Of a stretch of 64,000 nt of DNA, positions 54,146-62,917 are shown one piece after another (position 1 is the first letter of the stretch; the number at the start of each line of letters is the position of its first letter). A program made the translations under genes and the position numbers. The notes under the pieces are model-generated. The model had not been told where the DNA came from, ran no database searches, and saw only the letters and a list, made by a program, of their open reading frames with translations. The DNA lies in assembly GCF_002195995.1 (NCBI RefSeq), contig NZ_NHON01000007.1, positions 30,218 to 94,217 on the forward strand, read 5' to 3'. Source of the DNA: Inquilinus limosus. GTDB lineage: Bacteria > Pseudomonadota > Alphaproteobacteria > DSM-16000 > Inquilinaceae.

Positions 54146-56295
54146 TCGGCGAAGACGATGCGGCGGCTCTCGCGTCGGCGCTGCAGCCAGCCGATCACCG
54201 CGCCGCGCAATCGCGCCAGCAGCCGGTCGGCCCGGCTGGGGTTCTGGATGATGTCGGCCCGGTAGAAGGACGGGCACAGGATCGCGGCCTCGGACACCTC
54301 GCCGCAATTGCCGCAGCCGACGCAGGACTGGTCGATGGCGGCGACCGGGTCGTCCTTCAGCGGGTCGTCGGTGTGCTTGACCGACAGCGACGGGCAGCCG
54401 GACAGGCGGATGCAGGCATGATCGCCGGTGCAGACATCCTCGTCCACCCCGAAGCGCTGCCGCACCACGCGCCGCCCCTCCTTCACCGCCTTGGCCAGCA
54501 GCGGCCGGATCCGGCGTTGCTTGTTCAGCATGCATTCGGAGGAAGCGACGATGATCTTCGGCCCCGGCTCGGACGTCGTCAGCGCCTCGCGGAAGGTGTC
54601 GCGCAGCCGGGCCACGTCATAGGTCCGGTCGATCTGGCGCACCCATTTGGCGCCGACGCCCCTGATCGCGTCGGTGATCGGATTGTTGGTCTGGCGCCGC
54701 GGGTTGTCGGCGCGGGAGGAGGGGATGTCCTGCCCGCCGGTCGCGGCGGAGTAGTAGTTGTCGACGATCAGGATGACGCCGTCATGCTTGTTGAACACGG
54801 CGTTGCCGATCGAGGAGGCCAGGCCGTTGTGCCAGAAGCCGCCGTCGCCCATCACCGAGATCGCGCGCTTGTCCGCCTTGACGTTGAAGGCCGAGGCCGA
54901 GGCCGGGCCGAGGCCGTAGCCCATGGTGGTGGCGCCGATGTTGAAGGGCGGCAGGATCGAGAACAGGTGGCAGCCGATATCGGCCGAGACATGGTGCTGT
55001 CCCAGCTCCTTCTCGGTCAGCTTCAGCGCGGCGAAGATCGGCCGTTCCGGGCAGCCGGTGCAGAATCCGGCGGGGCGCGCCGGCACCACCTCGGCCAGCG
55101 CCTTGACCCGCGGGTCGGCCAGCACGGGCGCGGCATCCGGCGGCGGCGGCCGGTTGCCGAGCAGCGCCGGCGCATGCGCCTCGAGGAAGGCCGACAGGCC
55201 CTTCATCAGCACCGGCGCGGTGTATTCGCCGCCCATCAGCAGCACATCCTTGCCCGCCACGCGGGTCTGGATGTCGCGGCGCTTCAGGATGGCGTTGAGC
55301 GACTGTTCGATATAGTCGGGCGAGCCTTCCTCGACCATCAGCACCGCGCGCTTGCCAGCGCAGAAGTCGGCCAGCTCGTCGTCGATCAGCGGATACGCGA
55401 CGTTGAGGACATGGACCGGGACCAGCGAGCGGCCATAGACATCGGCCAGGCCCAGCAGCTGCAGCGAGCGCATCAGCGAGTTGTACAGCCCGCCGAGCAC
55501 GACGATGCCGACCTCGCCGCCCGCGGGGCCGAAGGTCTCGTTCAGCCTGCGATCCTTGATGAACTCGACCGCGGCGGGCCAGCGCCGCTCGATCTTGTCC
55601 TTCTCGTGCAGGAAGGAGGCCGGGGGCAGCACGATCCGGCTGGTGTCGCGGACCGGGTTCTCCATCGCCTGCTTCAGCGTGAAGGCCGGGCGCTGGTTGT
55701 CCTTCGCGTTGAACTGGCCATGGACATGGCAGGTTCGGATGCGGACCTGCAGCATCACAGGCGTGCTGGAGGCCTCGGACAGCTCGAACCCGGCCTCCAC
55801 CGCCTGCACGATCGAGGGCAGGTTCGGCCGCGGGTCCAAGAGCCAGATCTGCGACTTCATCGCATAGGCGTGGCTGCGCTCCTGCATGATCGAGGAGCCT
55901 TCGCCGTAATCCTCGCCGATGATGATCAGCGTGCCGCCGGTGACCCCGCCCGAGGCGAGGTTGGACAGCGCATCGGCGGCGACATTGGTGCCGGCGGTGG
56001 ATTTCCAGGTCACGGCGCCGCGCAGCGGATACATCACCGAGGCCGACAGCATCGCCGCGGCCGCCGCCTCGGAGGCGGAGGTCTCGAAATGGACGCCGAG
56101 ATCCTCCATCACGTCGCGGGCGTCGGACAGCACGTCCATGAGGTGGGAGATCGGCGAGCCTTGATAGCCGCCGACATAGGCGACGCCGGACTGCAGCAGC
56201 GCCTTGGTGATCGCGAGGATGCCCTCACCGCGGAAGACGTCGCCGTCCCCGAGCTTCAGATCCTCGACCTCCCGCGCGAATGATCGCTCGGCCAT
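54142..56295 (-). CDS. iorA: Indolepyruvate ferredoxin oxidoreductase, subunit A (IorA)
   Basis: This is a 717-residue thiamine-diphosphate enzyme. The pyrimidine-binding domain is N-terminal (GEGILAITKALLQSGVAYVG, GYQGSPISHLM). The ThDP-binding core carries CTGCPERP, VSADIGCHLF and VMGDGGFWHNG with NAVFNKHDG. A C-terminal ferredoxin-like domain has cysteines 622, 628, 634, 658, 661, 664 and 674 for two 4Fe-4S clusters. The ATG at 56295 follows GGAGGA. It removes CO2 from aryl pyruvates in aromatic amino acid breakdown. A sigma70 promoter lies ~45 bp upstream with a palindrome over its -10 box. Confidence 0.95.
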   Translation of the reverse strand: MAERSFAREVEDLKLGDGDVFRGEGILAITKALLQSGVAYVGGYQGSPISHLMDVLSDARDVMEDLGVHFETSASEAAAAAMLSASVMYPLRGAVTWKSTAGTNVAADALSNLASGGVTGGTLIIIGEDYGEGSSIMQERSHAYAMKSQIWLLDPRPNLPSIVQAVEAGFELSEASSTPVMLQVRIRTCHVHGQFNAKDNQRPAFTLKQAMENPVRDTSRIVLPPASFLHEKDKIERRWPAAVEFIKDRRLNETFGPAGGEVGIVVLGGLYNSLMRSLQLLGLADVYGRSLVPVHVLNVAYPLIDDELADFCAGKRAVLMVEEGSPDYIEQSLNAILKRRDIQTRVAGKDVLLMGGEYTAPVLMKGLSAFLEAHAPALLGNRPPPPDAAPVLADPRVKALAEVVPARPAGFCTGCPERPIFAALKLTEKELGQHHVSADIGCHLFSILPPFNIGATTMGYGLGPASASAFNVKADKRAISVMGDGGFWHNGLASSIGNAVFNKHDGVILIVDNYYSAATGGQDIPSSRADNPRRQTNNPITDAIRGVGAKWVRQIDRTYDVARLRDTFREALTTSEPGPKIIVASSECMLNKQRRIRPLLAKAVKEGRRVVRQRFGVDEDVCTGDHACIRLSGCPSLSVKHTDDPLKDDPVAAIDQSCVGCGNCGEVSEAAILCPSFYRADIIQNPSRADRLLARLRGAVIGWLQRRRESRRIVFAE

Positions 56296-56337
56296 GGCGT
56301 TCCTCCGCCTGCGGCCCTGTAGCCGCAAAATTATTTG

Positions 56338-56352
56338 CAAAATCATATTTTG
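56338..56352. promoter_or_regulatory. Operator-like palindrome over the iorA -10 box
   Basis: CAAAAT-CAT-ATTTTG is a perfect 6-3-6 inverted repeat that covers the -10 element TATGAT. A repressor bound here would block RNA polymerase. The MarR protein encoded at 51.9 kb is the best candidate; this is inference from position and site type. Confidence 0.6.
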
Positions 56353-56369
56353 GGGTGGGTCTTTGTCAA
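56342..56369 (-). promoter_or_regulatory. iorAB promoter
   Basis: On the minus strand TTGACA (56369-56364) and TATGAT (56347-56342) are 16 bp apart, a near-consensus sigma70 promoter in an AT-rich island. Transcription would start near 56335, giving a ~40-base leader with GGAGGA before the ATG at 56295. Two GCAAAAT direct repeats (56325 and 56337) cover the start-site region. Confidence 0.8.
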
Positions 56370-56479
56370 CATGGGATCGGCCGTGGCGATGCCGGGGGCC
56401 GGACCCCGCTCCGATTCCGCGGCCGGCACATGCCGTTGCAATCATGCAGCGGCCCGCCATCGCCGCTTCGGCATCCCAC

Positions 56480-56493
56480 ACCAAGGTATAGGT
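56480..56493 (+). promoter_or_regulatory. FixJ-linked site A (ACCWAGGTATAGGT)
   Basis: ACCAAGGTATAGGT differs at one base from ACCTAGGTATAGGT at 57525. It lies 39 bp upstream of the possible small gene at 56533 and ~145 bp upstream of the iorA transcription start. Similar ACC..TAGGT elements cluster around the response-regulator genes. Confidence 0.55.
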
Positions 56494-56532
56494 CCGCCCA
56501 ACGAACGCAGAGCGCCATGGACCCAAGGTGCG

Positions 56533-56787
56533 ATGGAGCGGTGGGCCGCTTCGGCCTTAGGCTCTGATCAACGACCGGGCGCCGGGGCATCGCCGAACCG
56601 ATGCCCCGGCTGTGGCTTCGCCACGCTGGCCCTGGCCGCCGTTCTCGGCTTCTCCCTCGCCGGCAATGCGCCCGACGCGGGGGAGCCGATCCGCATCGTC
56701 GCCCAGCCGGCGGCCGCCGAGGTCGTCGCGGATGCGGGGCCGTTCGACACGGCGAGCTGCGCCACCCTGGTCACGGCGCGCCGCTGA
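56533..56787 (+). CDS. Possible small exported protein, unrecognised
   Basis: The 84-residue frame has little upstream ribosome-binding signal (AAGGTG three bases before ATG). Its second half looks protein-like, with a hydrophobic stretch (FATLALAAVLGFSLA, about residues 29-43) resembling an export signal followed by GEPIRIVAQPAAAE. The first ~25 residues are Arg/Gly/Ala-rich and could be non-coding, so the true start may differ. A site of the ACCWAGGTATAGGT kind 39 bp upstream is the best argument for a real gene. It may equally be a decayed fragment. Confidence 0.3.
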   Translation: MERWAASALGSDQRPGAGASPNRCPGCGFATLALAAVLGFSLAGNAPDAGEPIRIVAQPAAAEVVADAGPFDTASCATLVTARR

Positions 56788-56866
56788 CGATCCGCCCGCC
56801 GGGCCGCCGCCGCTTTCAGCAGACGAACGGACGACTGATACCAACGAGAACCTATGCCCCTTGATT

Positions 56867-56955
56867 GTCATGGCGAGCCCCGAAGGGGCGTGGCCATCCA
56901 GGGGCCGCTCGCACCGGCCCCTGGATGGCCACGGCGCTGCGCGCCTCGCCATGAC
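56867..56955. repeat. Dispersed palindromic repeat, copy 5
   Basis: The ends GTCATGGCGAG (56867-56877) and CTCGCCATGAC (56945-56955) are exact inverses. The inside has TGGCCATCCAGGGGC paired to GCCCCTGGATGGCCA with a short GCTCGCACCG centre. It is nearly identical to copy 4, 4.4 kb away, so the two could recombine. Confidence 0.9.
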
Positions 56956-57047
56956 GGTGAGGATTATAGGTTCCTGTCGATGGGAGTTGGTATGAGCCGC
57001 GGAGCGTCCTCGCTCCGCGGCTCTGTTGTTCCTCGGGGATCCGACGA

Positions 57048-57419
57048 CTATCCGTGCCAGGCTTCGGCGGTGCCGTCGAGGACGATGATGCCGCCGTCGG
57101 GCAGGGGCGCGCGCTCCGGGCCGGCTGCCGCGATCCAGAGGTCGATGGCCCGCGCCGATGCGCGCAGGCGAAGGAGGCGATCGGTCGCCCCGTCCGCGCC
57201 GCCGCGGTCCCGGACCGTGACGCTGATCTCGAACCCGGCCGCGGGCGCGTCGCCCGAAGGACCCAGCGGATGCCGGGCGCAGGACAGGTGCAGCAGGTCC
57301 AGCCGGCGCCGACCCGACGCGTCGCGGCGGGATGAGACCGAGACCCGCCAATCGAAATACTGGGCGTCGCCGGTGGCGACATGGCGCCGAATGAAGGCGC
57401 CCGATCCGCTCCAGAACAT
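57048..57419 (-). CDS. Hypothetical protein near the two-component system
   Basis: This is a 123-residue soluble protein of unknown family. The ATG at 57419 has a strong AGGAGGAG just upstream, so the gene is probably real. The sequence begins FWSGSGAFIRRHVATGDAQY and is Arg/Asp-rich, with alternating hydrophobics suggestive of a beta-rich fold (FEISVTVRD, IDLWIAAAG, GGIIVLDG). There is no signal peptide and there are no cysteine pairs. A 14-bp site ACCTAGGTATAGGT lies 106 bp upstream, linking it to the FixJ-type regulator as a likely target. No function can be assigned. Confidence 0.65.
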   Translation of the reverse strand: MFWSGSGAFIRRHVATGDAQYFDWRVSVSSRRDASGRRRLDLLHLSCARHPLGPSGDAPAAGFEISVTVRDRGGADGATDRLLRLRASARAIDLWIAAAGPERAPLPDGGIIVLDGTAEAWHG

Positions 57420-57524
57420 CGCCTCCTCCTGTGTCGTTCGGACAGTTACAGGATGGCGGATGGGTCGGCGCGCCCCCATTCCACTGTGGTTTGCGGCCGC
57501 AGGCGTTTCGCTGGCGGCGGATAC

Positions 57525-57538
57525 ACCTAGGTATAGGT
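57525..57538 (+). promoter_or_regulatory. FixJ-linked site B (ACCTAGGTATAGGT)
   Basis: ACCTAGGTATAGGT contains the CCTAGG palindrome followed by TATAGGT. It lies between the lone receiver gene and the hypothetical gene, 106 bp upstream of the latter's ATG. It is a one-mismatch copy of site A. Confidence 0.6.
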
Positions 57539-57554
57539 CGCCGCGGTGTCGGGA

Positions 57555-57938
57555 TCAGTGCGGTCGGGCCTCGTGCCGCAGTGCCGAGGCCAGGCAGCCG
57601 ATCAGCACCTCGGCGTCGACCGGCTTCTCGAGGAAGCCATGGGCGCCGCCGGCCAGGGCCTTCGACCGCGTCGCGTCATCGGTGTAGGAGGTCATGAAGA
57701 TCATCGGCGACGGCGCGCCTTCCGCGTTCAGCCGGGCCTGCAGGTCGAGGCCGGTCATGCCGCCCATCCGCACATCGACCACCATGCAGTCCACCGCGTT
57801 CCGGCCGGGGAAGCCCAGGAACTCCTCCGCCGAGGCGAACGGCAGCGTGCGATAGCCGAGCGAGGAGAGGAGATCCTCCAGCGCCTCGCGGATCGCGTGG
57901 TCGTCGTCGATGACGGCAATAACGGGGGAATGGGACAC
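57555..57938 (-). CDS. Single-domain response regulator (receiver only)
   Basis: This is a 127-residue CheY-like receiver with no output domain. The acid pocket is Asp11-Asp13 (AVIDDDHAIRE), the phosphoacceptor is Asp55 (MVVDVRMGG), the switch Thr is in FMTSYTD and the conserved Lys in LEKPVDAE. The GTG at 57938 is used; upstream codons in frame are not receiver-like. The sequence resembles the receiver of the FixJ-type protein encoded next to it. It may act as a phosphate sink or connector for the same histidine kinase. Two palindromic sites lie within 90 bp upstream. Confidence 0.88.
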   Translation of the reverse strand: MSHSPVIAVIDDDHAIREALEDLLSSLGYRTLPFASAEEFLGFPGRNAVDCMVVDVRMGGMTGLDLQARLNAEGAPSPMIFMTSYTDDATRSKALAGGAHGFLEKPVDAEVLIGCLASALRHEARPH

Positions 57939-57973
57939 GATACCTCGGCGGACAGCAGAATGGGCCTCAAGCC

Positions 57974-57992
57974 CGCCTATCCTAGATAGGCG
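57974..57992. promoter_or_regulatory. FixJ-linked site C palindrome
   Basis: CGCCTATC-CTA-GATAGGCG is a perfect 8-3-8 inverted repeat, 36-54 bp upstream of the lone receiver gene. It shares the CCTA/TAGG arms of the other sites. It is too AT-containing and lacks a T-tract for a typical terminator of the upstream regulator gene, though that role is not excluded. Confidence 0.5.
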
Positions 57993-58010
57993 CGATGTCA
58001 CCGGCCGGAT

Positions 58011-58023
58011 ACCATACATAGGT
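58011..58023. promoter_or_regulatory. FixJ-linked site D
   Basis: ACCATACATAGGT keeps the ACC and TAGGT ends of sites A and B with a one-base shorter centre. It lies 73 bp upstream of the lone receiver start and 36 bp after the stop of the FixJ-type gene. With site C it forms a tandem arrangement typical of activator-controlled promoters. Confidence 0.45.
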
Positions 58024-58058
58024 GCAGGACGAAGCGGCCGTCCGTTCAGCCCGGGTGG

Positions 58059-58691
58059 TCAGTGCCCCAGCAGCTCCGCCTTCCGCACCAGGTCGGCGAC
58101 CGAGCGGACCTCCATCTTCCGCATGACGTTGCCGCGATGCAGCTTGACCGTGATCTCGCTGATCCCGAGCTGACCGGCGATTTGCTTGTTCATCAGCCCC
58201 TTCACCACCGCCGCCATGACCTCGGCCTCGCGCGGGGTCAGGGTCGCGGCCAGCGCCGCCACCTGCTTCGCCGCCGCGGCGTCCTGGCGCTGCGCCCGGT
58301 CCTGGTCGATGGCGGCTGCCACCGCGTCCAGCATGTCCTGGTCGCGGAAGGGCTTGGTCAGGAAGTCCAGGGCTCCGGCCTTCATCGCCCGCACGCTCAT
58401 CGGGATGTCGCCATGGCCGGTCATGAAGATGATCGGCCGGGTGTTGCCGCCGCGCTGCAGCTGGGCCTGCAGGTCCAGCCCGCTCAGCCCCGGCAGGCGG
58501 ACATCGAGGATCAGGCAGCCGGGCCGGTCGCTGGGGGCGGCGTCCAGCAACTCCCGGGTCGACCCGAAACTCCTCGCCTCGATCCCGACCGAGCGCAGCA
58601 GGTCGGTCAGCGCCTCGCGGATGGCCTCGTCATCGTCGACGATCAGGACAAGGGGCGTGTCGGCGACGGCCGGCCTGGCTGGTGCTGTCAT
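58059..58691 (-). CDS. FixJ/TodT-type response regulator
   Basis: This is a 210-residue regulator. The receiver (~14-130) has Asp19-Asp21 (LIVDDDEAIRE), the phosphoacceptor Asp63 (LILDVRLPG), Thr in FMTGHGD and Lys in LTKPFRDQ. The LuxR-type helix-turn-helix (~148-205) reads LTPREAEVMAAVVKGLMNKQ, then ISEITVKLHRGNVMRKM, the FixJ subclass with KLHRGNVMRKM. Its ATG overlaps the stop of the histidine kinase (4 bp), so the pair is co-translated. Likely targets are the promoters carrying ACC..TAGGT-type sites nearby. Confidence 0.94.
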   Translation of the reverse strand: MTAPARPAVADTPLVLIVDDDEAIREALTDLLRSVGIEARSFGSTRELLDAAPSDRPGCLILDVRLPGLSGLDLQAQLQRGGNTRPIIFMTGHGDIPMSVRAMKAGALDFLTKPFRDQDMLDAVAAAIDQDRAQRQDAAAAKQVAALAATLTPREAEVMAAVVKGLMNKQIAGQLGISEITVKLHRGNVMRKMEVRSVADLVRKAELLGH

Positions 58692-60382
58692 GATGCCTCC
58701 GCGATCTCCGGTTCCGCCGGCAGCGCGAACTCGAACACCGCTCCCCCTTGCTCGTGGTTGGTCGCGGTCAACCGCCCGCCATAGCTCTCGATGGTCGAGC
58801 GGCAGATCGCAAGCCCCATTCCCATCCCGCCGCGTTTGGTGGTGAAGAACGGCTCGAACAGTCGGGCCTGGACGTCGTCGGCGATGCCTTTGCCCCGATC
58901 GCGGACCGAGGCGCGCACCTCGGGCGCACCCATTTCGGCCGGCCCGTCGACGCCGACCGTCAGCTCGCGCGCCGCGGCCGGCGTGTCGGCCATGGCGTGG
59001 ACGCCGTTGGTGATCAGGTTGATCAGCACCTGCTGCACCGCCACACGGTCGGCCCGGACCGGCGGCACCACTGGCGCAAAGCGCGTGATCACCCGCGCGG
59101 CATGGGCGCTCAGCTCGGCCTCCAGCAGCGATACCGTCTCCTCGACCAGCGCGCGCAGGTCGATCGCGGCGTCGCTGCGTTCGTCCCGGACCAGCTGGCC
59201 GCGCGTGCGCTGCACGATCTCCGCCGCCCGCCGTCCGTCCCGCACCGTCCGCTCCGCCGCCCGCATCGCGGCCTCGACATCCGGCGGGTCCTTGCCCAGC
59301 CAGCGCAGGCAGGTCTGCGCGTTCATCACCACGGCGCCGAGCGGCTGGTTGATCTCATGGGCGATCGAGGCCGACAGCGCGCCGACCGTCGCCGCACGCG
59401 AGGCCCGCGCCAGCTCGGCCTGGGCCGCCATCTGGGTCTGCTGCAGCTGCTCGCGCTCGGTCACGTCGACCATGCCGGCGACGACGCGGCCGAACTCGTC
59501 CGCCTCCTCGGGGAAGGAGATGCCGAGGAGGACGGTCCGCACCGCGCCGTCTGCGGCGACCAGCCTCGCCCGGCCCTCGAACCGGCCGCGGCCCTCGGCG
59601 ACCGCGGTCAGGACGTCCAGCAGGGCGGGGTCGCCGGCCGGCAGGAAACGTTCGATCGAGCCCAGCCCGTCCGCGCGCGACCGGATCCGCAGCAGCTCGA
59701 CGGTCGCGTCGTTGATGTCGACGGTGCGGATCAGCCGGGCGCAGTCCCGGGTGAAGTCCGGATGCTCGCGGGCATGGGCTGTCAGGTCGCGGACGCCCTG
59801 GTCCCGCAGCGCCGCGAGGCGGTCGCGGACCGCGGAGAAATCCTGCTCCCACAGCGAGAACCGGGCCTGCTCGAAGATCGACCGGTACCGCGCCTCGCTG
59901 CGGGCCAGGGCGGTGTGCGCCCGCATCAGGGACCGTTTCGACGTCTGGTCGCGCAGCAGCAGGGCCGCGGTGATGACGATTGCGGCCAGCGAGATGCCGA
60001 GGCGGGTGACGGCCGAGACGTCGGCCTCCAGCCCGTGCGAGAGGAAGAAGGAGATGACCGTCAGGCCGGCGCAGGCCAGCGCCAGCAGGACGAGGCCGCG
60101 CCGCGGGACGGTGTCGGAGGCGACCAGCATCACCAGCACGTAGAGGACGGCGATGGCGCCGGTGACGTCGGTGTAGGTGTCGACCACGAAGACGACCGCG
60201 GCCAGCAGCAGCGCCAGCGGCCGGTGCCAACGGCGCCGGCCGGACCGCCCCCAACCGGGCCCGGCCTCGGCGGCGCTGGTCCATTCTGTGGTGTCGCGGT
60301 TCGTCGGCAATGGCAATCCGGGAGGTCGATCGGCGTGAAAAATGGCGGCGACAGCCTGACGCGGCCGATCGCCGACCGTCAA
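58688..60382 (-). CDS. Membrane sensor histidine kinase with PAS domain
   Basis: This is a 564-residue kinase with a TTG start at 60382 (AGGAG 12 bases upstream); a shorter start near residue 23 is possible. About four membrane helices lie at residues 54-143 with short loops, as in integral-membrane sensor domains. A PAS-type domain (~163-310) ends in a VDVTEREQ linker. The HisKA box is SASIAHEINQPLGAV with His342, and the ATPase domain has NLITNGVHAM, DRGKGI and GGMGMGLAI. It belongs to the FixL/TodS-like class paired with FixJ-type regulators. The signal is unknown; no haem ligand is obvious. Confidence 0.92.
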   Translation of the reverse strand: MTVGDRPRQAVAAIFHADRPPGLPLPTNRDTTEWTSAAEAGPGWGRSGRRRWHRPLALLLAAVVFVVDTYTDVTGAIAVLYVLVMLVASDTVPRRGLVLLALACAGLTVISFFLSHGLEADVSAVTRLGISLAAIVITAALLLRDQTSKRSLMRAHTALARSEARYRSIFEQARFSLWEQDFSAVRDRLAALRDQGVRDLTAHAREHPDFTRDCARLIRTVDINDATVELLRIRSRADGLGSIERFLPAGDPALLDVLTAVAEGRGRFEGRARLVAADGAVRTVLLGISFPEEADEFGRVVAGMVDVTEREQLQQTQMAAQAELARASRAATVGALSASIAHEINQPLGAVVMNAQTCLRWLGKDPPDVEAAMRAAERTVRDGRRAAEIVQRTRGQLVRDERSDAAIDLRALVEETVSLLEAELSAHAARVITRFAPVVPPVRADRVAVQQVLINLITNGVHAMADTPAAARELTVGVDGPAEMGAPEVRASVRDRGKGIADDVQARLFEPFFTTKRGGMGMGLAICRSTIESYGGRLTATNHEQGGAVFEFALPAEPEIAEAS

Positions 60383-60428
60383 GCGGCGTGCCGCTCCTGA
60401 ACCGTTACGCCCGTAACCGGGCGGTCCG

Positions 60429-61940
<1,512 letters not shown>

Positions 61941-61942
61941 GG

Positions 61943-62917
61943 TCAGGCTCCCGCCGCTGCGGCCTTGCGCAGCCGCAGCTCGCGCAGGCGGTTGATACCG
62001 ACCGCCCACAGGATCAGGACGCCGAGCACGACCTGGACCAGGAAGGGGTCGATGTTGAACAGCACCAGGGCTTGGGTGATGATCGCGACGATGACGACGC
62101 CCAGCAGCGTCGCCGACACGCTGACATGGCCGCCGGACAGCACCGCCCCGCCGATCACAGGTGCTGCGAAGGACAGGATCAGCCAGTCGTCACCGATCGT
62201 CGGTTGGCCGATCTGCAGCCGCGCCACCAGGAGGATGCCCGCCAGCGCGGCGAGCAGGCCGGAGATGGCGTGGGCGGCCACCACGGTGAAGCCGACCGAG
62301 ATGCCCGACAGCTCCGCCGCATGCGGATTGCCGCCGACCGCCAGGATGAAGCGGCCCAGCGCCTGGCGGTTCAGCAGGAACCAGAGGCCCACCGCGACCA
62401 GCGCCGTCGGCAGCACCAGCCAGGGCAGCGGATCGACAAAGGTGGTGTTGCCGAACGCCTTCACCGCATCCGGGATGCCGTAGAAGGGCTGGGCCTGGGT
62501 GATGCCCAGATTGATGCCCTTGAACATCGACAGGCTGGCCAGGGTGATGACGAAGGCGCTGATCCCGGTCCAGGCGATGAAGACGCCGTTCACCATCCCG
62601 GCGCCCAGGCCGATCAGCAGCGCCAGCACGGCCGCCACCGGCGCCGGCAGGCCCCAGACCTGCATTATCCCGGCGAAGCTGATCGCCGCCAGCCCGCCGA
62701 TGGCGCCGACCGACAGGTTCATCTGCCCGACCGCGATGATGATCATCTGCGAGAAGGCGATCAGGGCGTTGATCGAGATCGCCAGCAGCAGCACCTGGAT
62801 GTTCAGCGGCGACAGGAAGGACGGGTTGAAGCCGCCGACGATGACGATCGCCAGCACCGTGACCAGCAGCGGGCCGAACCAGTCGGTGCGGGCGTAGCGG
62901 GAGAGGGCACCCATCAC
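61943..62917 (-). CDS. Sugar ABC transporter permease (RbsC-like), subunit 2
   Basis: This is a 324-residue inner-membrane protein with about ten hydrophobic segments. The signature GLGAGMVNGVFIAWTGISAFVITLASLSMF is typical of BPD_transp_2 permeases, as is AVGGNPHAAELSGISV. It is translated between the other permease (4-bp overlap) and the double ATPase (2-bp gap). Two different permeases in one unit point to the rhamnose (RhaP/RhaQ) or AI-2 (LsrC/LsrD) type rather than ribose, which uses one. Confidence 0.93.
   Translation of the reverse strand: MMGALSRYARTDWFGPLLVTVLAIVIVGGFNPSFLSPLNIQVLLLAISINALIAFSQMIIIAVGQMNLSVGAIGGLAAISFAGIMQVWGLPAPVAAVLALLIGLGAGMVNGVFIAWTGISAFVITLASLSMFKGINLGITQAQPFYGIPDAVKAFGNTTFVDPLPWLVLPTALVAVGLWFLLNRQALGRFILAVGGNPHAAELSGISVGFTVVAAHAISGLLAALAGILLVARLQIGQPTIGDDWLILSFAAPVIGGAVLSGGHVSVSATLLGVVIVAIITQALVLFNIDPFLVQVVLGVLILWAVGINRLRELRLRKAAAAGA

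Larger units (their letters stand above)
56296..57047. other. 752-bp intergenic region
   Basis: Going right from iorA, this gap contains the iorA promoter/operator (56338-56369), a FixJ-linked 14-bp site (56480-56493), a possible small gene (56533-56787) and palindromic repeat copy 5 (56867-56955). The rest shows no recognisable feature. Copy 5 is followed by the 3' end of a small unknown gene read leftward. Confidence 0.7.
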
